A stretch of 64,000 nt of DNA from the NCBI GenBank assembly GCA_949316235.1, contig OX438743.1, forward strand, positions 20,395,771-20,459,770. Direction: 5' to 3'. The notes beneath the pieces were generated by a model, which was given only the letters and a program-made list of their open reading frames with translations, was not told where the DNA came from and did no database searches. The first letter of the stretch is position 1. The number at the start of each line of letters is the position of its first letter. Made by a program: the position numbers and the translations under genes. Shown piece after piece: positions 11,609 to 22,498 of this stretch. This stretch comes from Oegoconia quadripuncta. Taxonomy: Eukaryota; Arthropoda; Insecta; Lepidoptera; Autostichidae.

Positions 11609-11705
11609 CGTACACACAGCGCCATCTAGTTCCACACTAAGCAACTAGGCTTGTATTATGAGTACCAGACGGTTGATAAACTACACAAATACATTTTTTT
11701 GTAAA
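11609..11705 (-). repeat. SINE-gamma fragment
   Basis: Carries the 3' part: 'acacagcgccatctagt', 'gtaccagacggttgat' and 'ctacacaaatacat'. Confidence 0.6.
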
Positions 11706-11724
11706 TGAGGAAAACATAACTGAT

Positions 11725-11900
11725 ATTATAAATACGAAAGTTTGGGTGTTTGTTTGTTGTTCAATCACGGCGAAATAGATGAACGGATTTCAATGAAATG
11801 TAATTACATATAATATGCCCAGGATTAAGACATATGATATTTTTTATCTCGATAGAGTTAGTAGTTCGCGCGGGATAATCAAGTTTCCGCGATAAAGCGA
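11725..11900 (+). repeat. Helitron-like 5' end fragment
   Basis: 'tattataaatacgaaagtt' and 'caatcacggcgaaatagatg' resemble the 5' portion of a common lepidopteran Helitron-like family, also seen at 56,189 and 58,741. No 3' hairpin or CTAG end is found here. Confidence 0.45.
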
Positions 11901-12249
11901 GAAATCTAGTCTCTAAAATATCGAATAAAAACAGTAAACAATTTTTTTTTTGTTTACCCAGTACATCATATCCGAATCCAGTCAATCATCCACGGGACTC
12001 GAGTCACCAAAAATGTAAACTTTGCTATTGAGAAAAAAAAAGATTTTTTTTATTTGATATAAGGTTTTTCGGATTTTTCCTTTAGCTTGTGCTATGAGAC
12101 CTTGTATCTTGTCAAATTTCATGGTTCTAGATTAACGGAAAGTAACCCTAGGTCAAGATTTATTTGTAAGTGTCAAAATATGCGGCATTTTTTGATTGCG
12201 TTGACTTCGACGCTTTATTTTTTTACAGCGACAAGGAAACATAGACCTA

Positions 12250-12762
12250 AGTGTTAGGTTCTTACCTATGAAATTGGCGTTTTGTATGAAGCACTGGGTG
12301 CGCGTGATACATCTTCGGCTACATCGTGACTTTCCATCAGGTGAGATTGTAGCCAATTGCGAAACCTGTTTTTAATAAAAAAAAAAATTAAGAATTTCAT
12401 TAAGACTGTTTTCTCCATACAAACATTTTTGTTTTTTTTTTTGTGGAGCGACAAATCCAAATTTATCTAAACTGTGTGTATTATCGGATAACATTTTTAA
12501 GAGTAACCGCTTTATAAAAGTTTCAGCGTATCTAAGAAATGATTATGGGAAGTACATGAAAAGAGCTCTGTTAATTATTTTTTTATTATGTGATTTAGCC
12601 CAGAAATTAAAAAATATTTCTTGTGAAACCTTGAAATAATATTCCATTTTCCAAATAAACCAAATTGGATATAGCTTTGAAAATCGCAGGCATTGGTACA
12701 TATGATTAACGAAGAAAAAAAGACTGCAATTTCATAGGTAAAGACCCAATATTTTATACAAT
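12250..12762. mobile_element. MITE copy 2, opposite orientation, with nested insertion
   Basis: Same family as 10,879-11,309 but inverted. It has matching ends ('ttcttacctatgaaattgg' and 'tttcataggtaaagacc') and a reverse-complement interior, for example 'cattaagactgttttctcc' and 'ttatcggataac'. It is interrupted by about 85 bp at 12,298-12,384, a LINE-B-type 3' end ('actttccatcaggtgagatt' plus A run), inserted within 'tgtatgaag/aatttcattaag'. Confidence 0.7.
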
Positions 12763-12769
12763 TTCACTT

Positions 12770-12870
12770 TAATATCTTTACGCGTTCCTGAGAAACTGGG
12801 TCTTAACAGACAGACGGGCAACGAAGGTGATCATAATAAGTCTTCAATGTTCCTTTTGAGTTACAGAACC
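12770..12870 (+). repeat. Dispersed repeat 'ttaacagacagac'
   Basis: 'cctgagaaactgggtcttaa', 'cagacagacgggcaacgaag' and 'ttccttttgag' form a block common in Lepidoptera. A reverse piece is at 16,640-16,675. Confidence 0.5.
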
Positions 12871-13198
12871 CAAAAAAACTTTCCGCAGTTAAGAGTACAT
12901 CAATTTAATTCAACGCGAACTATTGTGTACGTTGGTTTACATACATTTTGTCCTATTAAGCAGATTGAAGCCGTAGCAAAGTTTGTGAAATTTCCGCCGA
13001 TCTCTTATCCCGATGTTCCATTAGAATTCTATCTAATTGCCGGCGAGCCCTGCCCGTTCCAGGCTGGACTTGGTGCGGGCTATAAACTGACCGCGATATA
13101 TGTGAATGAGTGTCCATCAACCCGTACACGTCCTCCTCTCATTGGGAGAGGGCCAGTGACCATGCGGGCCTTAGTGCGGTTTGGCGGATTTGTGTGAG

Positions 13199-13655
13199 AA
13201 TAACGACTGTCTTCAATTGAAATTAAATTCCGTTAATTTATTTAAATGTAGATTAAGAGCATGGTTACAAGAGAAAAATTGCTATTCCATAAATAGTATA
13301 TTTAAGAATGACTTTAAGAAACGTATGACATGTAAAAACATCTATGAAATTAAAAATCGTGAGAGTGACATTTGAATTATATAAATACTATTTACCGACT
13401 TACCATGAATGTAATATTTGTACGTATGACTTTTTTAACGTTAAATCGAATTTTAATTGACATTTGCATAAATTGTATAGATATTATTATATTTTATTAA
13501 CTTATAAATTTTTTTTGATAATAATTATTAAAAATGTATATTTGCATGCCACGTAAGGTAAAATATGCGATCTTTATATAATAATGTATTGTTACCATCT
13601 TGTTCACCATATTTTCAGCAAAATAAATGATTATGATTATTATGATTATGAAAAC
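13199..13655 (+). pseudogene. LINE ORF2 C-terminal fragment plus 3' UTR
   Basis: The frame with 'SVNLFKCRLRAWLQEKNCYS' has the classic C-terminal signature of non-LTR ORF2 proteins ('FKxRLxxWLxxxxxYS'). It ends at the stop at 13,373-13,375. An AT-rich 3' UTR follows and finishes in 'aaataaatgattatgatt' with tandem ATTATG-type units, a common LINE 3' terminus. The frame upstream of 13,199 (12,847-13,197) shows no recognisable domain. Confidence 0.55.
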
Positions 13656-13660
13656 GTTGC

Positions 13661-13790
13661 CTCCGAAGCACGAAAGCAGTCGTATTAAAAGACCACTAGT
13701 GGTCACCCGTCCGAGGACTGACCACGTCACACATTGCTTAAATTCGCTAATCGAAAACGAATAAGGAAAGCGACCTGCGAACTAATATCT
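13661..13790 (-). repeat. 5S-rRNA-derived SINE, head, minus strand
   Basis: Read on the minus strand it contains 'gattagcgaatttaagcaa' and 'cggacgggtgaccac', matching the internal control region of insect 5S rRNA (A box 'aattaagca', C box 'gatgggtgacc'). A related, better-preserved copy is at 46,082-46,299. It directly abuts the tail of the preceding LINE. Confidence 0.7.
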
Positions 13791-13837
13791 CTTAGGGACA
13801 AATTGGTATTTGAGTATACTATATTTCACAGTTACTT

Positions 13838-13875
13838 TCCGCCCGCGGCTTCGTCCGCATGGATCTATAAATAAA
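13838..13875 (-). repeat. Helitron-like 3' end fragment
   Basis: On the minus strand it carries 'catgcggacgaagccgcggg', a diverged form of the Helitron-like 3' end found intact at 30,825-30,851. Confidence 0.5.
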
Positions 13876-14013
13876 AACTAATTTTTATCACGGTATAACA
13901 TAACAAAATCTAAACAACAGCATCGCATTCTAATATTCTGCTTGCATCATCTAGCTTTTATTATTTGATAGTACAAATGTTTGGGATATCTCTGACCACC
14001 CTATTTGGGGTAA

Positions 14014-14276
14014 ATAATAAATATCCTTAGACATACACACAACGCCATCTAGTGCCACATTAATCAACTATAGGCTTGTGTTGTGGATACCAGACGGTTG
14101 ATATACTACGTAAATACATTTTTTTGTAAATAAATAAATATATAAATGAAAAACATCCATAACTCGGGAACACATGTCTGTATTCATCATACAAACATAT
14201 GCCCCTAGCGGGATTTGAACCCGCAACCTATTGGTATAGCAGTCAGAGTTTCTAACCACTACACCAAAGTCGTCTG
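14014..14276 (-). repeat. SINE-gamma, full length, minus strand
   Basis: On the minus strand, a tRNA-like head includes the B box 'gcgggttcaaatcccgc'. The body with 'ggggcatatg' and 'ccacaacacaagcc' and the 'gcgttgtgtgtatgtc' end are followed by an AT tail. Confidence 0.8.
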
Positions 14277-14699
14277 TTTTGATTGATTGATAACATTGAT
14301 TTATTGCTATATTTTGTGTTACCAAGGTAAAGCCTCGTAAGTTGTGTAAAGTGGAGAATTTTTTCTTCTCTCGTGACTTACGACGCAAATTCATCGTCGA
14401 GTTTGACTGCGCTCCCTTTTAGCATACTAATGGCAATATCCAGTGTGCTGCGTCGGGGCCGACGCGACGATGGACGTTTCGGTATACGTAAACGAGATTC
14501 CGTGTAACAACCCCATCTATACCGTACCGCTGTGTACTATAATAATCAAAGAGAATGATGTGGACAATGCTTTGTACACACAGCCTTTGTGTATACGGTA
14601 CAGGATATTTGACAAAAATATTCGATGTATTAAAATATATCCGCTTTTGTCGGCTGATTCTGACACCGCAGGTTTGTGTACAGGGGCTTAACGTAAAAC

Positions 14700-15290
14700 A
14701 ATCATGTATCTAGACTTGGCATAATCTAATTGTCCTAATATAAATCCGCATAACCGCATTGGCATAACGCAAATGCGCATAATATTAAATCCGCCTAATA
14801 ATAAAATCACATAAAACAAAAACTGCTTAATAATAAAACTGCATAATATAAATGTGCATATCATTATCTAGTATAACTTTAATATTTATAAAATCAATTT
14901 ACATAACATATTACCGAGTACCCATACATAGTTATTTAAGGCTGTATAAAACTTGCTCATCATATTGTGGCGAGCGAGCAAGATGGGTCGGAACACCCCG
15001 ACACTGTTGGTTAGGTTCAGAAGGTTAAGGCCTTCGATGTAAGATTGAACGTAACAATTTATTTCGAATTTTTCATGATTATGAAAACTAACGTTATACT
15101 TATTAAATTTATGCTTTGTTATTATTATTAATATTAATATTATGCACATTAAGATTATGCGAACGCATTTTATAGAAATTAAGATTATGCGGTTTCAAAA
15201 TTATGCGGATTATGTTATGCGAGTTAAAAATAGGAGTATTTAATGTATGCGTTTTAATATAGACCCTTAGCATACACATAGTGCTTATTT
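14700..15290. mobile_element. MITE-like element with arrays of 'ATTATGCG/CGCATAAT' at both ends
   Basis: The left 170 bp repeat 'cgcataa' and 'gcataat' motifs; the right 170 bp repeat the reverse, 'attatgcg'. The ends are therefore inverted and built from degenerate subrepeats. The middle holds 'gcgagcgagcaagatggg' and 'ggaacaccccgacactg'. The exact borders and target duplication are not clear. Confidence 0.55.
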
Positions 15291-15318
15291 TTAAATTAGA
15301 AATTTGATGTGACAAGTG

Positions 15319-15420
15319 TCATCATCACCATATCAGCCGAAAGACGTCCACTGCTGGACAAATACCTCCCCCAAAGATCTCCACAACGATAGGTTCTGCG
15401 CTGCCCATTTACATACACCA
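15319..15420 (+). repeat. Dispersed repeat 'ACGTCCACTGCTGGA'
   Basis: 'atatcagccgaaagacgtcc' and 'actgctggacaaatacctcc' recur at 20,405-20,485. This block is very common in Lepidoptera; its parent element is not established here. Confidence 0.6.
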
Positions 15421-16639
15421 AGTACTTCTAAATCCTAAAATAAAGTGAATTTGTGAAAAAGAATACTAACTGAAATAGCTTTTCTTTTATATGAAACCAT
15501 AATGGAATTTTAATCGGCTTAAATACCTTCACCAAAATTCTGAATATACGAGTATAAAACTAAAAAAATTAGGAGAAAACGAATGAACCCAAAGACTCCA
15601 AAACATGTATACGGCCCTAAAATGTAAGCAAGTAGAAAGCGTGTGCAAAATCGCTATCGTGTATGCGCTATATGTATATAGTGTATGCGTTGGCAAAGGT
15701 AAACGTCAGCTCTACAATCGTTGGATAACTCAATAAGGCGAGCGGATAAATCTTTAAATATCTGCTTCTTAAAATACAAGAGCAATCTTAGTTTAAGGAG
15801 CAGGACCCATTAATTGTGCTTAAGTGTATTTGTTATGTACCTCCTAATTCGTTAATTCGCTGCTTGTAACTTACCCTAAGTTTGAGTCAATAAACAATTT
15901 TTTTTTAATTTTTTTTTTATTAATATATTCCGAGCTGATCCCACCGATTCCAAAAAAGTTGTTTCTTTGTTAGTGTTATGTGTTACGACCGTGAAGATAC
16001 CGAAGTATAGATATTAAGGGCCTTATCGGCCCTTAGCATTGCTAAGTATACTCGTACTTATTGCGCTCCAAACAACATTATTAAGTCAAACTTAAGAGCA
16101 CCTTTAGTTCAAATATAAGATTAACCTTCCCAAATACCAAGATTAAGACTTAACTATAAGGGTTTAAGTTTACACATGCTATTTCGTAGTTATGACGCTA
16201 TAATCCCTCAACTTGCGTTATTAACCTATGGCCAGTGCCTGTAATACTGCTAAAACTAAAAGGCACCTCATTTCGAACTAACTTTTGTTCAGTTAACACC
16301 TTTTGTTTTGGCACTTAGATGCTTTCGTTTACTATTACTTTTTTAGGGGTTAGTCAGATGGAGATAGTTGATAATAGTTCAAATGATTACTCGTTCAAGT
16401 TGATAAAGAGAATGAAACTCTATAATTATGTAGCTACTATATTTCTTTAAATAACTAGTTCTCTTTCATATTCTTTTTCATTTATTCATTGACAAGAATA
16501 TCGGTATAAAATTAAAACAGATGACAGTGGTTAATATCGATCCATACCATTTTTGGTGAGCAAAAACATTCTCTTATAGTAATGTTGAAAAAGTTACTTG
16601 TTAATTTTCCAAATAGAAGTTTCGTATATTAAAATATAA
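15421..16639. other. Gene-free AT-rich stretch
   Basis: No coding frame, SINE or transposon end is recognised. There is a short perfect hairpin, 'aagggcc...ggccctt', near 16,017, and an A/T homopolymer region at 15,895-15,925. Confidence 0.4.
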
Positions 16640-16870
16640 CAACGGGACCCTTATAGGATCACTTTGTTATTCGTCTGTATTCTCTTCTTAGCGAGTCGAT
16701 GGCAAAAATATTAATTTGTTGAGGACCAGAATGTGGCCACGCGTACAGCATTGTCTGTGGCATCGTAGAGGTCCTGTAGCGTACAAGTGTCGGGACACAC
16801 AGGGAAGCGTGAAGATGCCCCATAGTTTGTGGTGTATCACCGCACAAGCACCGGTTGTCGTCCAATACAT
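16640..16870 (-). pseudogene. Degraded LINE C-terminal zinc-knuckle region
   Basis: The minus-strand frame has 'CLCGDTPQTMGHLHASLC' followed by 'RREYRRITK'. The 'CxCGxPxQTMxHL...C' arrangement is the cysteine/histidine motif near the C-terminus of several non-LTR ORF2 proteins. The last expected cysteine context is altered and there is no RT upstream. A 'cttataggatcactttgtt' repeat end follows. Assignment is tentative. Confidence 0.4.
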
Positions 16871-17439
16871 GAGTTTTGAATGGGTACAGCTAAACGACAT
16901 TACATACATTTTTAGGTTAAAGCTTTACAAGATTTCCAAGTTGAATTTGACCTAATTCTGAACTCGGAAGTCAGATGACAATGCAATATTGTGGTGGCAT
17001 TGCGTTGGCCTGACGATAGAGCCAAAGGTTTCATAGGATCTGTGTGATAAAATAAGTGTATGTGTGTGTCTCGTCTTTGTCTGAACTTATCTCAGTAATG
17101 TGTGGTCCGACTTGAGTGCAGTTTTTATATAAAATACTAAAAGGGAACAAGTTCTTTGTCATGTTTGATGGAAATTAAGTCGCTTCGAAGATATTTAGCG
17201 TTTAATACAGTTGGTTTGGTCTATCTGGATGGTATAATCATTTGTTTTCCAAATTTTCAGTTTATAGTAAGATTTGACTACCGATCAATCTCTTTTCCGT
17301 ATATAAATCATCGATTTAGTATGTTTGAAGATATAGTTTATGATAATTATTGAAGACGTCAATTCTTAATGAATTCGCATTTATATCACTATATTAATTT
17401 ACTGTAATATAGTCATACGATTCAATAAGTTCCTCAACT

Positions 17440-17766
17440 GCCTCCGTGGCTCAATGTAAACAACATTGGGTATACGATTCGGACGTCGCGGATTCGATCC
17501 CCAGCGGGGTACATGTTTAAGTACTAGGTTTGGTTGGTGGTAGGGCATTTTAAATGTCCGCCTGGCCAGCTACCACCATCTTATTTAAATCTGCCGCCAA
17601 GCAGCAATGTTAATAGCATTGTTGTGTTCCGGTTGTCAGAGATAAGATAGCCAGTCCCCCAAATGTGTTGGGGTTTTCGAGTCAGTACGCTTCCACCTTC
17701 GACCTAATCTTCACTTAACATCAGGTCTGATTGAGGTCAAATACGAACCCGTTGTGCAAAAAAAAG
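17440..17766 (+). repeat. SINE-alpha, full-length reference copy
   Basis: About 325 bp. The head resembles a tRNA gene: 'cctccgtggctcaatgtaaa' (A-box region) and 'gattcgatccccagcgggg' (B-box region). The body has 'ggtttggttggtggtagggc', 'ccaccatcttat', 'gataagatagccagtccccc' and 'gtcagtacgcttccacc'. The tail is 'gaggtcaaatacgaacccg' plus an A run. At least ten other copies occur in this window, so it is an abundant family. The tRNA of origin is not assigned. Confidence 0.85.
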
Positions 17767-17773
17767 CTACATA

Positions 17774-18159
17774 CAGGGTGTCCAGGACAAGACCTCCCTA
17801 ATCACAAATGTTAGGTGTAGTAAAAATATCACGGTTTTAGAGATATGAGGATATTTGTATTTTTCTAAAATTTCTGTTTTGTAATAAGACTTTTTAGGTA
17901 GTTTGTCGATTTCTAACTTTTTTTTGATAACTAAACTATGCCCTGTTAATATGATAAAAACGACATCAAGAAATTACCTCATTTGCAGAAATGGCACGAG
18001 AAAAATCTACAAACAGTGATAAATTTTGGAAAAATACAAAAAAATGAGGATATCTCGAAAACTGTGATATTTTTACTAAAGCTAATATTTATGATTAGGA
18101 AGGTCTTTCTGTGGCCTATCGGTAGTTAAAGGGTGATCCATCATTTACTGGACACCCGC
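17774..18159. mobile_element. TA-flanked MITE with 'CAGGGTGTCC' termini
   Basis: The left end is TA-CAGGGTGTCCAG and the right end is CTGGACACCCGC-TA. The ends are inverted, and TA on both sides fits a Tc1/mariner-type insertion. The interior (about 386 bp) is noncoding and itself partly self-complementary ('aaaatatcacggttttagag' against 'gaaaactgtgatatttt'). Confidence 0.7.
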
Positions 18160-18955
18160 TATATTGGTAAATGTCATCGAAATCTATAAAGAGCCGTATC
18201 TTGTAAATGATCCTGTCCTTTTGTTAGCTGCTGTTTTAAGAAAAGGACCAAAAGAATCCGCTGCCCTTTTACACTGTCTCCGTGTAACTTGCCCCTTAGA
18301 ATTGACGGGTCGGTAATGAAAGAGTTTGGGGAACATTCCTTATTTTTCAAAATGGATTACGCATTTACGGTCTGTAATGAACAAAGTTATTTTGTTGCTT
18401 CGCAATATAGTTTCCGCACGCGAGATAATAGTTCATGTAAAGACTCTTTAAAGACAGGTTAAATAGGCATCTTCTGGGAAAGCTCGTTCCATCGTAGACC
18501 TTATCTCGACATTAGTCCAGATTAAGGTCAAGAGCGATCCCATTCTAATTAAAAAAAAAAAAAAATATAAGTTATCTGTATGGTCACTTAATTTTAAGGG
18601 TTTGAGAGAGGTATTGTTGTCGTCACTGAATTATAATAATACAGTCTGAAACAGATATCCCCTTTACAGGCCTGCATCGTACAATTTTAATTTTCTCAGT
18701 TAATCCATGAACGCTAGAAGCATTAGAATCAGCAAAAAGTACTATCTAATAGCTATACATTGAAAATTTAGAAAACCCCCGAAAACATCGATTTAACAAA
18801 CGATTGTATCATCCAGGCTAACATGACCAAATGATGGTGTTGAAAGCTAAATATCGTTAGCACGGCTAACTAATTTCCATCAAACATGGCAAGAACGTAC
18901 CTCCGGCTTAGCTCTTACATTGAAGAATAAAAAATATGGAAACTCTCGAAAAACT

Positions 18956-19118
18956 ATGAAATATTAATAGCATTGTTGGGTCCAGATTATAAGAGATAAG
19001 ATAGCCAGTCCACCACACGAGATTGGATTTTTGGGTCAGTATACGCTTCCACCGTCGGCCTCATCTTCACATAACATCAGGTATGATAAAGGTCACTAAC
19101 CTGTTGTGTATAAAAAAA
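18956..19118 (+). repeat. SINE-alpha, diverged 5'-truncated copy
   Basis: Retains 'gagataagatagccagtcca', 'cggcctcatcttcac' and a poly(A)-like end, with many substitutions. Confidence 0.6.
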
Positions 19119-19451
19119 TAGACAAACTGCGTTTGTCAGCCTCATGACGCAGATCATATCGCACTCTATTTGAATTTCTAGTTATTTTTCTTCACTTCAC
19201 CCACAAAAAACATACAAAGCCTTCATCATACGCTCTTTATTGTTTTATAAGGATTAAGCCAGATCAACTCACTATCAACGAATAATGTTGCTTTTGGTAT
19301 GGTAATTAGAGATCCTAACCATTATGTCTAGAGGTCGTAATTCTCCTAGGGGCATATTTGTATGATTAATACGGACTCCACATATGGATACCTGATTATG
19401 GATGCTATTATAATATGTACATATTTACAAAAAATTTTTTGAAGCTAACCA

Positions 19452-19693
19452 GGGCCCGTAGTCTCGACATAGATAGCAACCGATTTCGGTCGTTAACTCC
19501 TAACGATCTTATTCTAAATTTTATAGTGTTCATAATCATATCGGTTTTTGTTGGAAGGCTGAATCGTAGTTTCAATGGAAACCGATATTTTGATACTAAA
19601 GACTCTAATTCTCTAATTGAAATAACATTGTTAGGACTTAACGACCGAAATTGGTGGTATAGCGATCGCTATCTATGTCGAGACTGCGGGTCC
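19452..19693. mobile_element. MITE with 26-bp terminal inverted repeats
   Basis: The first 26 bases (19,452-19,477) and the reverse complement of the last 26 (19,668-19,693) agree at 24 positions. The inversion continues inward ('cgatttcggtcgttaa' against 'ttaacgaccgaaat'). The element is 242 bp. The 110-aa frame across it is an accident of the inverted repeats. No clear target duplication was found. Confidence 0.7.
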
Positions 19694-20124
19694 AGGCCCC
19701 GTAGCCTGACATCGTTTGTTGCACGCGACGTAGGCGTGAGAGTGTGATAGTTGTATATTTCGTCTAAGCGAATGAGCAGGACAAATATTATCTTACGCGA
19801 CATCAACGTTTATCGCGCCTATCATACTACCAGTGCAGGCATTTGGAATTCGTAGTCCTCCTTTGAGAAGAAGCCTAAGAAACTCGAAGGTTGATAGGTT
19901 ACTTTATTTATTATAAAAAAATAACTTGACAATATTCCCTCATTATACGAGGGAAGGTCTATATCCCTGTAGTGGGATGTTTACGGGCTGAGATGATGAA
20001 CTTGACAATCGAGCATTCCTTGCATTTTTGTGCTCATATAATCGGATATTTCATTATAGCCCTTCGCGCACAATTTGCGTTAAATAGTCTTAAATTTATC
20101 AAAGGCCGAGTTTTGGATACTGAT

Positions 20125-20355
20125 TTTTTTTTTAATATGAGAGGGCGGTAAACGAGCATGCGGGTCACAAGATGTAAAGCAATCACCGCCGCCCATGGAC
20201 ACCCGCAACACCAAAAGGGTCACAGATGCGTTGTCGGCCTTTGAGGAAGGTGTAGGCTCGTTTCTTGAAGGTTCCAATGTCGTACTCGTCGGGAATACCG
20301 CTGCAGGAAGCCCATTCCAAAACTTAGCCTTTGATAAATTTAAGACTATCATGCT
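20125..20355 (-). repeat. LINE-A 3' end, minus strand
   Basis: Reverse copy of the LINE-A terminal block ('gcaatcaccgccgcccatgg', 'ggcctttgaggaaggtgtag', 'aataccgctgc'), with the A tail at the low end. Confidence 0.75.
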
Positions 20356-20404
20356 GACATAATAGTTGCTTAGTGTGGAACTAGATGGCGCTGTGTGTAT
20401 CATC

Positions 20405-20485
20405 ATCATATCAGCCGAAAGACGTCCACTGCTGGATAAAGACCTCGGATCTCCACAACGCTTGGTCTTCGCCGCCCGCATCTAG
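20405..20485 (+). repeat. Dispersed repeat 'ACGTCCACTGCTGGA'
   Basis: Second copy of the 15,319-15,420 block. A short SINE-gamma fragment ('agatggcgctgtgtgtat') precedes it. Confidence 0.6.
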
Positions 20486-20976
20486 CAGCGTCCCGCGATC
20501 TTTATCTAAGGAAATTTATTTATTTTATTGGTTCTTTTAAACTTGACAAATCCTATTCGCTAATAATTTAGCTACCATTAAAACGCCTTAAAAGTGTTTG
20601 TAACTCCAGAAAACTTTTACAATAGCACTACGCCTTTGGTAATGCCTCGATAATGAGAATTAATACAGTTCTCAGTATTATAAAGCTGTTTTAGCTGTTT
20701 ATTTGGAGCGAGAAACTTTTCGGTCCGGTGATCGAATTAATGCGGGACCCCGAGACGGTCGGACAATTCCCTGAAACAATAACTGATGAGATTCCCCTTT
20801 GTTAATTATTTGGATGGTTATTTTTGACATCGTCTTGGCTTTGCGTAAGATAAAAGCCTTTATACAAGATCTGGAGAAGTACTTTGATTATTTAAACCAC
20901 AATATAATAAAGCGATCTCAAGATTGACATCGAATTTGAGTTGACACTTGAGACAATATTTTGTATGAAAAGTATA

Positions 20977-21065
20977 TACATGAAGTCACGCCTGTTTCCC
21001 GTAGGGGTAGGCAGAGACCATAGACTTCCAGTTGCTACGATCCGACACACCTTTTATAGGTACTT
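20977..21065 (-). repeat. RTE-like 3' UTR fragment
   Basis: 'cacgcctgtttcccgtaggg' and 'taggcagagacc' are the reverse of the 3' end at 55,990-56,050. Confidence 0.6.
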
Positions 21066-21465
21066 CATCACTCTCATAACCTTATGATAACTTAAGTTCT
21101 TGATACCCAATGATTCCATTCACAAGGTGAACTGGCAACAGGGGGTGCCAGCGGGTTTTCAAAGGTTAATAAGGTTACTTACTTACTGTATTAATTCTAC
21201 TTTCATTCTTCTTCTACCATAATCAGCATTCACTCCCTGAAAAAAGTATTGGAAAGCATATATATATAGACGTGGTCTCAGACTTGGTTGTTGAAAGTTA
21301 AATTTATCTTTTTCGACTATGTTAAATTAATATCTTCAGTGTTTTATGCTATGCAGCAGTAGAAGTTTCAAGATTTATGCCACGGTCCTCTGAAAGAGAT
21401 CGCTACAAGTAATAAGAGCGCCTTTGTGCATATGTTAAAATTGTTTTTCGGTATAGGTATATTGA

Positions 21466-21605
21466 TGTCGATTCGGATGTACACCAACCAAACTAAAACC
21501 AGTTTTGGAGTGGTGCCGTCGCATCGTACTGTTCCAGGGAGAAGGGACAGTACTACTTTAAAACCGGTTTTAGTTTAGTTTAGTTGGTGTACATCCGAAT
21601 CGACA
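21466..21605. mobile_element. Foldback MITE just outside the big inverted repeat
   Basis: Bases 21,466-21,488 are an exact reverse complement of 21,583-21,605 (23 bp). The homology continues inward with changes ('ctaaaaccagtttt' against 'aaaaccggttttag'). The element is 140 bp and noncoding. Confidence 0.8.
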
Positions 21606-21746
21606 CCATTGTTAAGTTGTGTACCATAAAGAATTTTTCTTCTTTTTCTTCACCGCGCGGCTAGTTCAGTCGACGTGTAACCTTAATAACATTGCAACCT
21701 ATTTTTTACTTTATACTTCATTGATTAGATAAGTTACGTACATGTA

Positions 21747-21962
21747 TTTTTTTTTATGCACGACGGGTTTGTACTTTACCTCAACAACTTGAACTTGAAG
21801 CAATAATGCTATTAACATTGCTGCTTGGCGGCAGATTTAGATAAGATGGTGGTAGCTAGCCACGCGGACATTTAAAATGCCCTACCACCAACCAAACCGA
21901 GTACTTAAACATGTACCCCGCTGGGGATCGAACCCGCGACCTCCGAATCGTGAACCCAATGT
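21747..21962 (-). repeat. SINE-alpha with internal deletion (left arm)
   Basis: Tail, then a jump from 'gtactttacctcaacaactt' to 'gcaataatgctattaac', so the middle of the element is missing. The head includes the B-box region. The same deletion is present at 44,031-44,246. Confidence 0.8.
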
Positions 21963-22128
21963 GCTCCAAGTTACAAAGTGGAATCTAGCTATTTCGATAA
22001 TGTCAAAAAATTTTGCTAAAATAGTGCGAAATAGTGCCCAAAGGAAAAAATAATGCCACAGTAGTTTAATACTTACTCAATATTTTAAGTGAGCATCTGA
22101 CGTCACGTGTTGCTATAATCCTCATCAA
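21963..22128 (-). repeat. Dispersed repeat shared with 61,384-61,535 (left arm)
   Basis: 'gaaatagctagattccactt' and 'cactatttcgcac' (minus sense) recur, diverged, at 61,384-61,535. Confidence 0.55.
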
Positions 22129-22141
22129 CATCAGGGGTCTA

Positions 22142-22232
22142 CTCTCTAACGAAAATAGCTGCGGGCGGCCGAAACTTTTTCTTTTGAAAAAATCCGAAGT
22201 TACGGCCGTCCGAAGCTATTTTCGATAGAGAG
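22142..22232. mobile_element. 91-bp foldback element (left arm)
   Basis: 'ctctctaacgaaaatagct' at the start pairs with the reverse complement of 'agctattttcgatagagag' at the end (18 of 19). Inner segments 'gcggccg' and 'cggccgtc' also pair, giving a nearly complete hairpin. Confidence 0.75.
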
Positions 22233-22258
22233 ACATATGCCCAAAAATTTCCAATAAA

Positions 22259-22498
22259 TTATTGACTAAGACCTCCAATTGATTGGCTCTGTCTAAGACA
22301 CATAAGCAACAACGTCGGTATGACCCATCGATGCGGAACATATACCGCCACCCTCATATCAATTAGTTTACAGAATTCAACAGATTCATAAACACACTCC
22401 GCAATGTACTCGGCATCCGGCGAAACAATCTTGTAGTATTGAAATGCGGTATTCCATTCCGGGACAAACGGTTCCCTGTATAATTGTCGAGTAAACAT
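22259..22498 (-). CDS. Unidentified 79-aa open frame (left-arm copy)
   Basis: Starts at an ATG and encodes 79 residues beginning MFTRQLYREPFVPEWN. Composition is even, with aromatic and acidic residues and a hydrophobic stretch 'HRWVIPTLLLMCL' near the C-terminus. I recognise no domain or family. It could be one exon of a larger gene or a remnant of a mobile element; no convincing promoter or polyadenylation signal is seen. It lies 27 bp from a foldback MITE. An identical copy is at 43,495-43,734. Confidence 0.25.
   Translation of the reverse strand: MFTRQLYREPFVPEWNTAFQYYKIVSPDAEYIAECVYESVEFCKLIDMRVAVYVPHRWVIPTLLLMCLRQSQSIGGLSQ

Noticed and set aside
12847..13197. 116-aa plus-strand frame
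   Set aside because: Begins inside a dispersed repeat and shows no domain or splice context; kept out of the gene list.
19415..19747. 110-aa plus-strand frame
   Set aside because: It coincides with a MITE; the frame is a by-product of its inverted repeats and the N-terminal codons lie outside the element.
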